Of a stretch of DNA of 64,000 nt, positions 12,517 to 24,611 are shown in pieces. Source of the stretch: Dendrobium chrysotoxum. Lineage: Eukaryota > Streptophyta > Magnoliopsida > Asparagales > Orchidaceae. How positions within the stretch are numbered: position 1 is the stretch's first letter; each line of letters begins with the position of its first letter. Position numbers and translations under genes: made by a program. The notes below the pieces were generated by a model. The model worked only from the letters and a program-made list of their open reading frames with translations. It ran no database searches and was not told the DNA's origin. The DNA lies in NCBI GenBank assembly GCA_019925795.1, contig CM034311.1:11290926-11354925 (forward strand), read 5' to 3'.

Positions 12517-13104
12517 GAGCATTAACACAAGTACCTTACATATATGTTTTGATAAGGAAAAACATGACCTCACATTATCTTAATGATCTACACATGGACT
12601 TTCAAATTATTTACCATACGATGCTACTCATGAATAAGTATGTATCTCGTATACAAAGTAACCAAACAAACTCTTCTTTCGAGAAATATAAACCAACACA
12701 TATTTTGTATACATCCCATGAGATTCTGCCATAGCTTGCAATAACTTTTATCCTCCCTTAAAAGCATTGAAGCATCATTCAACAATTGAATAAACATGAC
12801 AAAGCTAAGTAACAACAATGGTGTCAGATGCACTTCAAACTCATTACAATAGAGATTAAAGCCACCTTGACAAGTTCGAAAGAAAAGAAAATTAAATCAA
12901 CCACTCAAATTTTCTTAAAACAAAGCTTCAACGTAAGAAAGATCTCTTTGAGGCATTTCATCAAATGGTTAACTTACAATACTTAAGCGAGGAAGAATAT
13001 GAAACCAAAGATTTGGCATCAATGACACCTATTCCATATCTCATAACACAATAAAAGTCAACTTAAGATAACCATGACATAAACCTCGACAAAAGTGTAT
13101 AACT

Positions 13105-13249
13105 TGTTGTAAATCTAGGTTCAAGCATTGTAGTTTTGATGATATCAAATATTTCTGCTTCTTTACTGCTACTATTGCATGTCTGTTTTAGTTGCCCATG
13201 CCTACTAACTTTTCAGGTTCTCAAAGTCAATTACAACTCAAGCAGATAA
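13105..13249 (+). repeat. LTR D, first segment
   Basis: The segment resembles the first 120 or so bases of the A/B LTR: the TGTTGNAAATCT start, TTTTGATGATATCAAA, TTTCAGG and AACTCAAG occur in the same order. The left flank TAACT nearly matches the bases after 26789. Confidence 0.45.
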
Positions 13250-13444
13250 AAATAATTAACACAAAGGAAAGAAAAATAATACAAATAAAGCAAAGCAAAT
13301 TTTATTAAAAGTAGGAAAACAGTACAACACTAACAACACTACTCCCCCATTTGACATCACAAAAAGGAGGAAATAGAAAAATAGCAACTAAACAAAATAC
13401 ATAATAGAAACTAGTACAAACTCTGAAATAAACACAAAAAAAAA

Positions 13445-14557
13445 CTAGAAAGATGAACTCTGATCATTTGGAGGTGGTGGTGGTGGAAAGACTCAATAAA
13501 GGGAAGCAAACTTCTCTCCAAATCAGGCCATGTCCTGCTTGTGCTGCTGCTACTGCTCTGCTACATAGGTGTCAAAATGAGAAACATCCTTTGTGTGTTG
13601 CTGCTCCTAAGCAGCTACGTAGGAGTCAAACCTGGTCTCCCACTTGTCAAACCTTTGTACCAGCTGATCAATATTAGGTTGCTGGCTGAAAGGGTCAGGT
13701 GTAGGAATATGACCTTCCTCTTCTTCCCCAGGCTCCTTGTGCTCCCGAGGACGACGAGTACTTTGAAGGGTATGGAAGGAGCTATTTGAGTAGAAGATCA
13801 GATGGTGATCAGGTGGAGCAAGGAATTGAAGATTGTATTTTGATTCAAGAGTATATGCAATGAGGTATCTAACGGTGAGGTTTGGCTTTCACTTGTGGCC
13901 TAGATCTCTAATGGATGTTAGGTGCTTTATGTATCAGATAATCAGATCAGCAGCATTGAATTGGTGGTAGGTCATGATGTAGTAGGTAGTGAGTGAAAGG
14001 ATGGGAGTGATGTGGATCCTATCTCCAGCTTTTGGAATTACAGAATTATGAAGGATGTGTTGGATTGTGTGTGTATCATTTACTAGGGAACTAATAGCTG
14101 AGTCATGAAAAGGAGCATTAGTTTTCCTAAGAATGATGTTTACAAGGGTCCAGCTAAAATTAGGATCAGAGGCTAAAAGGTGAATCTTGTCCCTAGTAGT
14201 GGATAATCAAAGAAATTCATAAAAATTTTGGTACGTTATTTCGACAGGACGTCGATTAACGTAGGACTGAAGGGTGGTGAAATCAGCATTGAAATGAGGG
14301 TTTGCAAAAAACTCAAAGAGGAGTTCAGAATAGTACAGGAAAGCTAGGCTGAGAATGAAAGTCAGTGTGGTGTTGGCAAAGTGATGTAGTACCTGAAAGT
14401 TTAGGGTGGCTTGATTGATGATTCGTGAGGGGTTTATGCCTGCAGATTTGAACTGGGCATAGGCTGCTTCATCAGCAGCTTCAGTAAAGTTAGGATCAAT
14501 GGTGCTCCTAGAAGAGTTTCCAACAAGGGTACGTGAGCATTTCCCACTGCCAACCAT
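13445..14557 (-). pseudogene. Accessory ORF homologue (broken)
   Basis: The minus strand starts at ATG 14555-14557 (MVGSGKCSRT) and aligns with the accessory ORF of element B over its full length, about 371 codons against 380. Shared text includes LTFILSLAF, SVIPKAGDRIHITP, LSLTTYYIM, RFDSYV and a polyproline tail. The first 116 codons are open. Later stops are mostly glutamine or tryptophan codons turned into TAG or TGA. So much shared protein despite clear DNA divergence suggests that the ORF was once under selection. Its role is unknown to me. Confidence 0.75.
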
Positions 14558-14644
14558 AGCATGAGAAGAGGTGAAGGTGTAGTGAGGAGAGGAAGTGAAG
14601 GTGTGGTGAGGAATTGGATTAAAATGGCTGGTTTAAATAGATAA

Positions 14645-15030
14645 AGAACATCGTCCAGGACAATTATGGGATCGTCCAAGATGATAAGTGCAATTATTAT
14701 CATCCAGAATGATTGGTCAAAAAGGTGATCAGATTGTCCAGAATGATCAGATATCGTCCAGGATGATTAGACACAGGTGACCGTCCTGACGAGTCTTTCT
14801 AGATGATCTTTGACTAAAAGTATCATCTAGGATGATGAGATGGATCGTCTAGGATGATTAGCATTAATGGATAATACCAACAAAATTCAAATCATCCAGA
14901 AACATTTTAAACAAGGATTGTCCAAGATGATTATCAAAAATTGAGTCAGATCAGCCATTGGATGTTTGATGAAGGGTGGTTTGATCAGATCGTCCAGGAT
15001 AATTTGGATCATCCAGGACGATGGGGAAAA
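14645..15030 (-). repeat. Internal palindrome array (inverted fragment in D)
   Basis: Decayed ATCGTCCAGGATGAT-type palindromes lie upstream of the accessory ORF, in the same place as in element B. Confidence 0.65.
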
Positions 15031-15285
15031 ATTGAGAATTTTAATGATGGAGAGGAATGATCAGAGGATTAAAAAAATAAGAAATTCAAATCAAAACATG
15101 AAACATAAACACACAAAAAATAAGAATAACAACAAAGTTTTTTTTTTGAAATCGATCAGCTCCAGTAAATAAGAATTTTCCTTAATTTCGAATTCAAAAG
15201 CCATTAAGTAGAAATTGACGAACTAAAATCCAAAAAAGTTAGAAAGTCAATTTTTGTAAACCTTATCTAGACGTCCCGAGATGTT

Positions 15286-15866
15286 TTTGGGAAGATTTGT
15301 CGATTGCCACCCAAAATGAACTGATCATCCCAGATGATTGTGAAATTGGCCAGGATAAAAACCCTTATTTTCTTCTGATCATCCAGGGCATTATCCTGGA
15401 CGTCGTGAGAAATTATCTGGATAATATTTCATTTTCCACTCAAATTAAAGTAATCATCCTAGATGATTGTAAAATCATCCAAGATGATATGTAGAAAATA
15501 GTTCTTTTGGTCGTCCAGACCATGGCAATCGCCTGGCAAAATGGTTGATTTTGTACTGATTATACAAGATGATCGATAGATCATTCTGGATGATATAGTG
15601 GGCAAGTTGAATTTTAGGGCATTTTTTGAGGCCTTCTATTTTAGCTCTTTAACCATCTCTTCAGTTATCTTTTCCTAATTTTTCACTCTAAGAGAGCTAG
15701 AAGGAGAAGGAAAGTTAGGGAGAGAGAGAAGATCTTATGCGGGGTAGTTTATATGGGGATTCACAAAGGTTTCTCCAAGTAAGGATTTGATCGTTATCTT
15801 CCTTCTTCATTCTTGGTTATATGGTGGCTGTAGAGAGATGATCATCAGCATCAGATCTAGGTTCTC
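15286..15866 (+). repeat. LTR D, middle segment
   Basis: This segment holds decayed palindromes (15318-15600), a TATA-like zone near 15636 (CTATTTTAGC), AGAGAGAGAAGATCTTATG and the start of the leader. It is cut at 15866 within GGTTCTC, the constant prefix of the leader hairpin units, by insertion of element A. Confidence 0.65.
15862..15866. other. Target site duplication of element A (left)
   Basis: TTCTC lies directly left of element A and is repeated exactly at 26269-26273. Confidence 0.85.
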
Positions 15867-16172
15867 TGAAAGTTCGATAGGGATGTTAAGCCCTAGTGAA
15901 CTAGTCCCGAGGCTAACCAAGAGGGGGGTGAATTGGTTATTTAAAAATTTCACGATAACAATGAAAATCTTTTCGATACGTAGCAGCGGAAACACATAAA
16001 CAAGAACAAAAAGATCAACCACAGATATTCACCCAAGCAGTTAATATCAGAAAAGTAAAGAGCACAACTGAATCAGAAAAGCAAACCAGATTTTATAGTG
16101 GTTCGGTCAACTTGACCTACGTCCACTCCCCGGAGCCTCCCCTCCGGGTACTGCACTAAACAAAAAGTGTAT

Positions 16173-16328
16173 CTCCTTTTGCTCCCACAGCAAGGCGGAG
16201 AAGCCTGTACAAACACCTCCTTTTCACCATATGGTGAGGCAGAGAACCCGACCTCCTTTCGCTTCCTCCTAAAGCAGGGAGAGAACCTTCGAACTCCTTT
16301 TGGTTCCACCTGAAGCGGGCAGAGAACC
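16173..16328 (-). other. Leader hairpin array (A, 3' LTR)
   Basis: Four hairpin units with a constant CTCTGCC-type prefix and an AAAAGGAG-type tail. It is the same array as in element B at 35596-35751, with minor changes. Confidence 0.65.
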
Positions 16329-16543
16329 CCAGATCGTCTTGCGAACGATCCTCCCACGACGAACACCGACTAGACGAAAGACGACGAGCGGAGAAGACGA
16401 CTCTGATCCGTGCTTGGAGCAACCTTAGTGAATCCCTCACTAACTCCCCCTCACAAGATCTTCTCTCTCTCTCCCAACTCTCTCTCTAGGGTTTCTCAGG
16501 GAAGGAAGGCAGCAAAAGATTTTTCTTATTTTTAGAAAAAATT

Positions 16544-16551
16544 CTTTTATA
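16544..16551 (-). promoter_or_regulatory. TATA box (A, 3' LTR)
   Basis: The minus strand reads TATAAAAG in the context CCTCCTATAAAAGAAT. It lies between the palindrome array and the transcribed leader. Confidence 0.6.
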
Positions 16552-16588
16552 GGAGGGCTAAAAATTTGCCCTAAATCTCAACTGGTCG

Positions 16589-17269
16589 GCCAAGATCGTC
16601 CAGGACGATCGGTAGATTATCCTGTACAATCAGTTCAAGTTCAGCTGTTTTAGCCTGGATGATCTGGCTCCTCTGGACGATCAGTAGAAAAAATTGCTCA
16701 TATCGTCCCGTATGATCCTGCGATCGTCCGGGACGATTAGTGCAAATCGAGGAAAATCGTCAAGAAGACAGTTCGGGTCGTCCAGAGAAATCTGTGCTGG
16801 ACGACCAAAAAATGACTTGATCGTCCAGGACGATAGGGACATCGTCAGGTACAATTAGTTCAAAAAGTGCCCAAATCGTCCTGAACACAGTTCGGGACGT
16901 ACAGCTGAAATGCATTAGACGATCATGATCGTCCGGGACAATCCTGCGATCGTCCAGGACGATATGATCGTATCAACCAAAAATAAATTACTTTCCTTAA
17001 TTACCAGATTAAATTAGGCATGATTATACTGAATCGTCCGGGACGATACACGTATCGTCCGGGACGATCAGACCAAGTATCTAAAAATAAGAACTTGCCT
17101 AACTTGATCTGGCGGCTGAGAGTTTTTGATTTGGGCATATCATCCCGTATGATCCGTAGATCGTCCAGGACGATCTGCTTAATCAGACCCTCTTAACTTA
17201 GTCGCCCTAATTAGGGTTTCTGTTTTGGCTGGATCGTCCAGGACGATGTGGAAATCATCCAGGACGATC
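16589..17269 (-). repeat. Palindrome array ATCGTCCNGGACGAT (A, 3' LTR)
   Basis: Around a dozen perfect or near-perfect 15-bp palindromes lie upstream of the TATA box. Many occur in pairs with a 6-bp spacer, for example around 17030-17070. Confidence 0.85.
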
Positions 17270-17519
17270 TGAACAAAAAATGAACAGAACTCTAATTCAC
17301 TCAAGCTCTCCCCCTGAGTGTGTGTGTGCAAGGTTACTTAGCTAGGGAATCAGTTACATTATAATTGACTCAATAAAAAAGAAAAATCATACATTTGACA
17401 CACTTGGACCCGATCTTGAGTTGGCTTGAGTGGCTCGTGGTCTTTTATGCCTGAAACATATTAGCCAAGCAAAACACACTGGGAACATGTTTGTCATCAT
17501 CAAAACCAGATTTGCAACA

Positions 17520-17533
17520 ATCTCCCCCTTTTT
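17520..17533 (-). other. Polypurine tract of element A
   Basis: The minus strand reads AAAAAGGGGGAGAT directly before the 3' LTR. A weaker purine tract lies near 17690. Confidence 0.8.
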
Positions 17534-17819
17534 GATGATGGCAAACATTTGTAAAGTTTGAAAATAAAAGTAAACTAGGAGATCAAAAACACAAACATTT
17601 TTTAAAATTTTCATTTAACAACTAAAACAATACAGGAAACATGACTCATAAAATAGAAACATACATGACTACAACTGACTCGACCTTTTGACATCATAAA
17701 AAGGAGGAGGGAAAAATAGAGCACGAAAATAAAACATAAATGAGAACAACTACAAAACAGGAAACTAAAACTGAGGCGAATCCTGATCGGAAGGAGGAAT
17801 TGCTGTTTATATAGAAAAC

Positions 17820-18355
17820 GGACTAATCGTCCCGTATGATCGCAAGATCGTCCGGGACGATTTGGTCATTTATGACGTTATGGACGATTGGTCAAAAGTC
17901 GGTCCGATCGTCCAGGATGATCAGAGATCATCCAGGACGATTAGACACAGGCGATCGTCCCGAGGAGTCAGGCTGGACGATCGTTGATGAAAAGTATCAT
18001 CCAGGATGATTAGGTGGATCGTCCGGGATGATATACAATAAATATGTCGGACGGGCCGACTTCCAATAGTCCAGCGGCTGACACGTGGATCGTCCGGGAC
18101 GATGAGGTGGATCATCCAGGACGATGGGCAATAATTGGTGCAATGTCAGCCGTTTGATCAGATCAGGAAGATATGGATCATATCGTCCAGGACGATGTAA
18201 GGATCGTCTAAGACGATCAACAATAATTGGAATTTTTCAGCAGCAGGAGCAGTGGGGACGATGTTGAACGAATCGTCCAGGACGATGTTTGGATCGTCCA
18301 GGACGAAGTGGATCGTCCAGGACGATAGTGGTATCGTCCAGGACGATGTGAAGAA
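17820..18355 (-). repeat. Internal palindrome array (A)
   Basis: The block is rich in ATCGTCC-N-GGACGAT. Near 18270-18345 four copies run in a row with spacers of about 6 bp. Confidence 0.85.
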
Positions 18356-18838
18356 ACTAGAAAAAGATGAAGGATGAAGATGATCGATCAGGATCCCAAA
18401 AACACAACCATGAAATCAAAATAACACAAAAACGAATAAAACTTACCGCAAAAACACATAAAAGAATTTTTTTTTTGACCAAGCTGCTCGAGAAAATCAG
18501 AATTTTTTCCTTGATTTTAGATTCAAAAACTAATGACAGGACGATTGACAGCGCTGAAATCCAGAAAAGGTTGGAAATAATCAACTTTCGTAACTCCGAC
18601 CCCGGGCACCTTATCGATGTAAACCTCTTTCAAAACAAAAATCCGATTCAGAAGAAAAGACATTAGATTTGAAAAGAGATTCTTTCAAGCCTCGTTCCAG
18701 AAAAATATCTGATATAATAGTGTTACAAAGTAAAAAATCAGAAATTGGGATTTTCAAAACTCAAGCTTTTGAAAATATTAAGTGGTGCACAGATTTCTCT
18801 AAGACATTTAACAATCTGAAAGGGAAGAAAGCTTGGTT

Positions 18839-18998
18839 TGGGCTCATTTTGTGCCTCTTTTTCAAATTGGTTGGCGCTTTGCATATTTTTTGATTTTTGA
18901 TACACTTTGTGTATCCAATTTGGCAATTTCGCATCTTTTCAGTTTTGGGCTCATTTTATGCCTCTTTTTCAAATTATCTGGCGCACTGCGCATCTTTT
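18839..18998 (-). repeat. Conserved hairpin block of the 3' region (A)
   Basis: The block contains repeats of GGCACAAAATGAGCC and GATGCGC..., and a perfect 7-bp inverted repeat GATACACTTTGTGTATC (near 18898-18915, plus-strand reading). It is also present in B and S0. Confidence 0.7.
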
Positions 18999-19600
18999 AT
19001 AAGCTTTCTCCTTTTCATGATCATTAAAGAGTCTCAGCTGTGAGATTATCTTCCAGACATAGGAGATGACTCTCCACAGTAACGAAGAACGATTCATCAA
19101 ATAAAAGCCATACAACATATGATAAATGCAATCACTTGGTTTAGAAAATCAAACTAATGACTCAAGACTTTGAAAACCACTATTGATATGAGGCAGATTA
19201 CTGTAGGAAGATAAAATAATCTCTATTTCAAAAACTAACATTTTAATTTTGAAGAGAATTTTTATTCAAAAGAAACTATACACCAGTAAAGGAGTTAAAG
19301 GAAGAGAAACAATTATCAATGTTTCTTCCCTTTAACAGATTTAGTGAAATCAATCACTGCTTACCAGCTTCCAAACCAAAATAAGGTAAAAACTCCCAGT
19401 CAAAAATTCAGATCATCAGAAGTAGTGAGCGGTGATCAGATCTTGAAAAGCATAAAATAGTAAGTGCAAGATATGAACCAGTCAATAAAAAATAGGTAGA
19501 AAATCACAACAAAGTAAATACTCAAATCAAAACTAACAGTAAGGCTATCTCAGAAATCAGCAGAAGAAATAAAATCAACTGAAAGCAAATAATCAAACTA

Positions 19601-19740
19601 AAACTAACTAACAGAAATCAGAAATCAGAATACCAAACCTAACTAATAGAAATCAGAAATCAGAATAGCAAAACTAACCAACAGAAATCAAAAATCAGAA
19701 TACCAAAACTAACTAACAGAAATCAGAATACCAATCAGAA
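19601..19740 (-). repeat. Short tandem repeat in 3' region (A)
   Basis: Units of about 35-40 bp read AACTAACTAACAGAAATCAG on the plus strand. Roughly four copies are present, against about three in element B. Confidence 0.75.
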
Positions 19741-19766
19741 CAATCATAAATCAGGAGTCATCAAAA

Positions 19767-22700
19767 TCAAGAATTTATATCAATCACTCCTAATCTGGTT
19801 CTCAAAATACTGAATGAGTCAAAGGCCAGTGGTTTAGTGAATATGTCAGCCAGCTGATTTTCAGTTGCTACATGATGTAACTCAATGTCCCCTTTTGTAA
19901 CATGGTCCCTAATGAAGTGATGCCTAATATCAATGTGCTTGGTCCTAGAATGTTGGATTGGATTCTTAGAAATACAAATGGCACTAGTATTATCACAAAG
20001 AACATAAATTGTGCCAACAGGTACCCCTAAATCCAAGACTTATTGCTTCAACCAAAGAACTTGGGCCACACAACTCCCTAAGGCAATGTACTCAGCTTCA
20101 GCAGTGGAAAGTGCAACTGAGTTCTATTTTCTACTGGACCAGGAGACTAACGACTGTCCTATGAATTGAAAAGTCCCAGAAGTACTCTTCCTATCCACCC
20201 TACACCCCGCAAAGTCAGAATCAAAATATCCAATGATCTCAAAAGAGGTGCTGTGCCTAGGGTACCAAATTCCTAGGTTTGGGGTCCCTAAAAGATATCT
20301 AAGAATTCTCTTAACAGCAGTCAGGTGGGACTCTTTAGGATCAGCCTGAAACCTAGCACAAAGACAGACACTAAACATGATATCAGGTCGGCTAGCAGTC
20401 AGGTAAAGCAGTGAACCTATTATCCCTCTATACTTCTTCTGATCAACAGATTTTCCATTTGAATCCTTATCTAACTGAACTGAGGAGGGCATGGGAGTAT
20501 TGATTGGCTTGGCTTTGTCCATTTCATATTTCTTCAAAATGTCCTTAGTGTATTTTGATTGATTGAGAAAGGTTCCATCATCCGTTTGCCTTATGCTAAA
20601 CCCCAAAAAGTAGGACAATTCTCCCATCATACTCATCTCAAACTCCTTACTCATTGTTTTAGAAAACTCTTCACATAAATATTTATCAGAAGATCCAAAA
20701 ATTATATCATCAATATAGATCTGGACAATGAGTAAGTCATCTCCTAATCTCCTCAGAAAAATGGTGGAGTCTACGCTCCCCTTAACAAACTCTCTTTCTA
20801 ATAGGAATATGCTAAGCCTCTCATTCCAAGCTTTGGGTGCCTGTTTCAATCCATATAAGGCCTTTTTTAATTTATAGACATGACTTGGATGTTGGGAACT
20901 CTCAAAACCTGGGGGTTGTTCTACAAAAACATCTTCTTTAATTACCCCATTTAAAAAGGCACTCTTAACATCCATTTGAAACAGCTTAAATCCCTTATAA
21001 CAGGCAAAGTCTTGGATGTAGCACACTAATAGCTTCCAATCTAGCTACAGGGGCAAAAGTCTCCTCAAAATCAATCCCTTCTATCTGATTATACCCCTTA
21101 GCCACCAATCTTGCCTTATTTCTCACCACCACACCAGAATCATTCATCTTATTCTTAAAGACCCACTTGGTTCCCACAATACTTTGATTTTTAGGTCTTT
21201 CTACTAACTCCCAAACATCATTCCTTACAAATTGATTTAATTCTTCCTGCATAGCTAAAATCCAAAATTCATCCGACAATGCTTGATTGATGTTGGTGGG
21301 TTCAGTCATTGAGATAAAGGTAGAATGGTTTACTTCCTTCCTAAGTCCATGCCTAGTCCTAACACCTTCAAAAGAGTCTCCTAAGATCAGTTCTTTAGGA
21401 TGACTCGAAGAATATCTCCAATCTCTAGGCAACTCAGTTTGAGGTTCTACCCTTTCCTCCAAATTTGTATTTCCAACTCCTTGGGTAACCTCAACAATAT
21501 CTTCATCTTCTATTTCAGATCTAGACTCCTTAGGATCAGATTCATCAAACACTACATTGGTTGTTTCTTCCACCACCAAAGTCCTCCTATTGAACACCCT
21601 AAAGGATTTCCCCACACTTAAATATCCTAAGAACACTCCTTCATCAGATTTGGGGTCAAATTTTCCTAAGGGTGACTTCCCGTTGTTCAGAATGAAAACC
21701 TTACAGCCAAAGACATGGAGGTGGGACAAATTTGGAGTTCTACCCTTAATGATCTCATAAGGTGTCTTGTTCAGTTTGACTCTCACATTCACCCTATTCA
21801 GCAAATAACAGGCAGTGTTCACCGCTTCAGCCCAAAAGTATTTTGGAAGTGAATACTCGGCAAGCATGGCTCTAGGGGCTTCCACTAAGGTCCTGTTCTT
21901 CCTTTCAGCTACCCTGTTCTGCTGAGGGGTCCTAGGAGCTGAAAAATTATGACTAATCCCATGATTCTCACAAAAACTTCCAAATCTTTCATTTTCAAAC
22001 TCCCCTCCGTGATCACTATGGATGGTAATGATCTCACATCCTAACTTCTTCTGAATCCAAGTAGAGAAGGATCTAAACTCATCAAATGACTCAGATTTAT
22101 GTGACAAAAACTTAACCCAAGTGAACCTCGAATAATCATCGACAATCACAAAACCATAGACTCTCCCCCCTAAGCTGGCAGTGCTAATGGGTCCAAAGAG
22201 GTCCATGTGAAGAACTTCTAACGGTCTAGAGGTGCTAATTTTCTTAACAGAGTTAAAAGAGGACTGGACTTGCTTCCCCAACTGACAGGCATCACACAGG
22301 TGATCCTTAGTGAACTTAAGCTTGGGCACACCTCTAACTAAGTCCTTTTGGGTGACTCTCCTAAGGGTTTTCATACTGGCATGACACAATCTCCTATGCC
22401 ATAACCAAGACTCATCAGCAGTAGTTTTTAAGCAAATTGAATTATCAGATTTAATGCAACTTACATCCAGCTTGTAGACGTTGTTGATCCTTTTCCCCTG
22501 CAAAACAACTTCATCATTTAAGCTTAAAATGCAGCCAGTGGGCAGGAATTTGATGCTGTATCCCTTGTCACATAGTTGCCTGATGCTTAGCAAGTTGTGT
22601 TTCAGTCCATCTACAAGCAAAATATTATCAATCATAAAATTCTTTGAATCACCAATTATACCTGAGCCTACCACCTTCTTGGTGGTGTTATCTCCAAGTG

Positions 22701-22821
22701 TAACCTTGCCTCCAGCTCTGGCCTCCAGCGAAATGAATTGATTTGCATCTCCAGTCATATGTCTAGAACATCCGCTGTCCAGGTACCACATGCTCTCACG
22801 AGGTCTTGTCTGAGAGCACAC
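19767..22821 (-). pseudogene. pol: pol of element A (protease, integrase, RT, RNase H)
   Basis: The frame opens at 22821, right after an in-frame TAG. The order is: protease active-site motif YLDSGCSRHM; the HHCC zinc domain (SWLWHRRLCHAS, then CDACQLGK); an integrase core with HMDLFGP and IHSDHGGEF and an intact PQQN motif; the RT domain with the YIDD catalytic box (IYIDDIIFGS); and RNase H ending in ADIFTKPLAF. A small insertion near 21026 shifts the frame in the early RT. UAG at 20124-20126 and UAA at 20040-20042 break RNase H, and both are shared with element B. The integrase half is intact for 608 codons. Confidence 0.9.
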
Positions 22822-22832
22822 CTACAAAAGTA

Positions 22833-24558
22833 TCAAACGTCAGTCTTAGGAACCCAAACAGGATTGGGTTCCTTCTTATGAAAAGAAGAATGCAATGCAT
22901 GCGTGCTGTGCTGTGAAACAGACAGTTTGGGTTTCCACACCCAATGTGTACTACGTGAATAATGCAGGTGTGGGAAATATGTCCTAACATGCCACATGAA
23001 AAACATCTAATACCAGGAAAAGGGTTAACTAATCTACGTGGGTGATAATGCCTCTTCCTAGATGTATATGAAACAAGCTTTGAAGAACTTGCAATAGATT
23101 TTTCAAAAGGTGGCGGTGCATAAAACTGTTCAAAGTAGGCGGTGTTTTGTTCTTTTCATATGCACTGATTTTTACTTTCAAAAACTCATTTTCTTTCTTT
23201 AAACTTGTAATTTCAAATTTTAAGGTTCCATTTCTACTTTCTACTTCACATGCCATTGAATCTAACTCTTTAAAAGCTCTTTCTAAGTCCACATGCGTGG
23301 TTTTCAATGAATCATGCTCAGAAACTAAATCAGAATATTTTTTATTCAACTCATCGAATTCATCAAGCAAGGACATGTGATGAGAATCAAGTGTGGAATG
23401 ATCTTTAACTACAGAATCATGCTCTTTTTGCAAAGTCAAGTAATCTAATTTCAAACTAGCATGAGTTTTCTTAAGTTTCTTATAGGATGTATGAATTCTT
23501 TCAGAAATATCAAATAATTGATCGTAAGTCAACTCATATACCTCTTCCTGGTCTGACTGACCAGGGTGATCATCAGCCATCAGACATAAGTTTATTTCCT
23601 CCTCTTCCTGGTCGGATGCAGAGTCTGCCTAGAACGCCTTCTGAATTCACTTCTTGTCCTTTTTGAACTTTGGTTTCTCCTCACCCTTCTCCTTACTTGG
23701 GTGAACTTTAAGTGTAGGACAATCAGCCTTAATGTGCCCAGGCTTCCTGCATTCTAAACAAACAGATTCAGATGAACCCTTAAAATTTTTATTGGACTTA
23801 CCCTTGTTCCACTTCTGATAGTTCGTATGTTTCTTCCTTAGAAAGCTTTTGAATTGCCTTGTGATTAAGCCACTGTCTTCTCTTTCTTGCGTTCACCTGC
23901 ATCAAGTTGCCTTTGATTCACCCCTTGCTCGTAAGCAATGAGTGATCCAAATAAGCTGTCAATAGTGTAAGTATTTAAATCTTTAGATTCAGTAATAGCA
24001 GTAATCTTAACATCATAAGAAGTAGGCAAACATCTAAGAATTTTGTTCACTCTTTCGTAGTTAATAAGTTCTCTACCTAGAGCATGCAAAGAGGTAACAA
24101 TCTGAGTGAACCTTGTGTACATTTCTGAAATAGTCTCACTAGGTTTCATGCGAAAAAGTTCGTAATCATGTAACAAGATATTTAACCTAGACTGTTTGAC
24201 TTCAGTTGTACCTTCATATGTTATGCATAATCTATCCCAGATTTCCTTTCCCGTTGTACAAGTAGAAACACGTATATAGTCTTCAGATTTGAAAGCACAA
24301 AAGAAACAGTTCAAGCATTTTGCATTTAACTGTGCTAAATCACGATCATCAAATGTCCAATCAGCAAAAGGCAGTTCAGTTTTCATATTGTTAATCAATC
24401 TAAAATCCATCCTTAACTAACATCCACATGCGATAATCAATAGATTGTAGAAAAGTAGACATGCGTATTTTTCAAAAATCAAAAGGAATATTGTCAAACA
24501 ATGGTGGTCTTGTAATGGAATAGCCTTCAGCAGTATTACGATTATTACAGTTAGCCAT
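22833..24558 (-). pseudogene. gag: gag of element A
   Basis: The ATG at 24556-24558 begins MANCNNRNTAEGYSI. Gag has an N-terminal copia Gag domain (SIDSLFGSLIAYEQG), a zinc knuckle near 23750, a long charged coiled coil rich in heptad-like repeats (23580-23160) and a second zinc knuckle beginning near 23000. It ends at TGA 22833-22835. Breaks: a tryptophan codon turned to TGA early on, a short deletion near 24415, a deletion of about 66 bp near 23865 relative to B, and further stops. Gag would form the particle and bind RNA. Confidence 0.85.
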
Positions 24559-24599
24559 GGATCAAATTTAAAAGTTTTTAAACCTAAATTTTGAATCCC

Positions 24600-24611
24600 G
24601 CTCTGATACCA
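24600..24611 (-). other. Primer binding site of element A
   Basis: The minus strand reads TGGTATCAGAGC, the usual match to the 3' end of plant initiator methionine tRNA, two bases from the end of the 5' LTR. Confidence 0.93.

Larger units (their letters stand above)
13250..15285 (-). mobile_element. Inverted fragment of a related copia 3' region inside LTR D
   Basis: On the minus strand this segment has the same order as element B from about 42100 to 44220: post-pol non-coding DNA, a palindrome array, the accessory ORF, and a purine tract next to GATGTCAAA. Both flanks are plus-strand LTR sequence. The boundaries are approximate, and I see no clear target duplication. It may reflect a rearrangement and not a simple insertion. 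Confidence 0.5.
15867..17519 (-). repeat. 3' LTR of element A
   Basis: This LTR is 1,653 bp. On the minus strand it runs from TGTTGCAAATCTGG to ...CGAACTTTCA. It contains the palindrome array (16589-17269), a TATA box (16544-16551) and the leader hairpin array (16173-16328). Confidence 0.93.
17534..19766 (-). other. 3' non-coding region of element A, accessory ORF deleted
   Basis: This holds, in minus-strand order from pol, a short tandem repeat (19601-19740), a hairpin block (18839-18998) and a second palindrome array (17820-18355). It then passes directly to the tail of the region without the accessory ORF. The junction at 17797/17798 joins bases matching B 42928 to bases matching B 44102, a loss of 1,173 bp relative to B. 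The small frames here are chance. Confidence 0.75.

Noticed and set aside
14645..15030. Possible CRISPR array
   Set aside because: Repeats are short palindromes with 5-7 bp spacers in a plant retroelement, with no unique 30-bp spacers and no cas genes.
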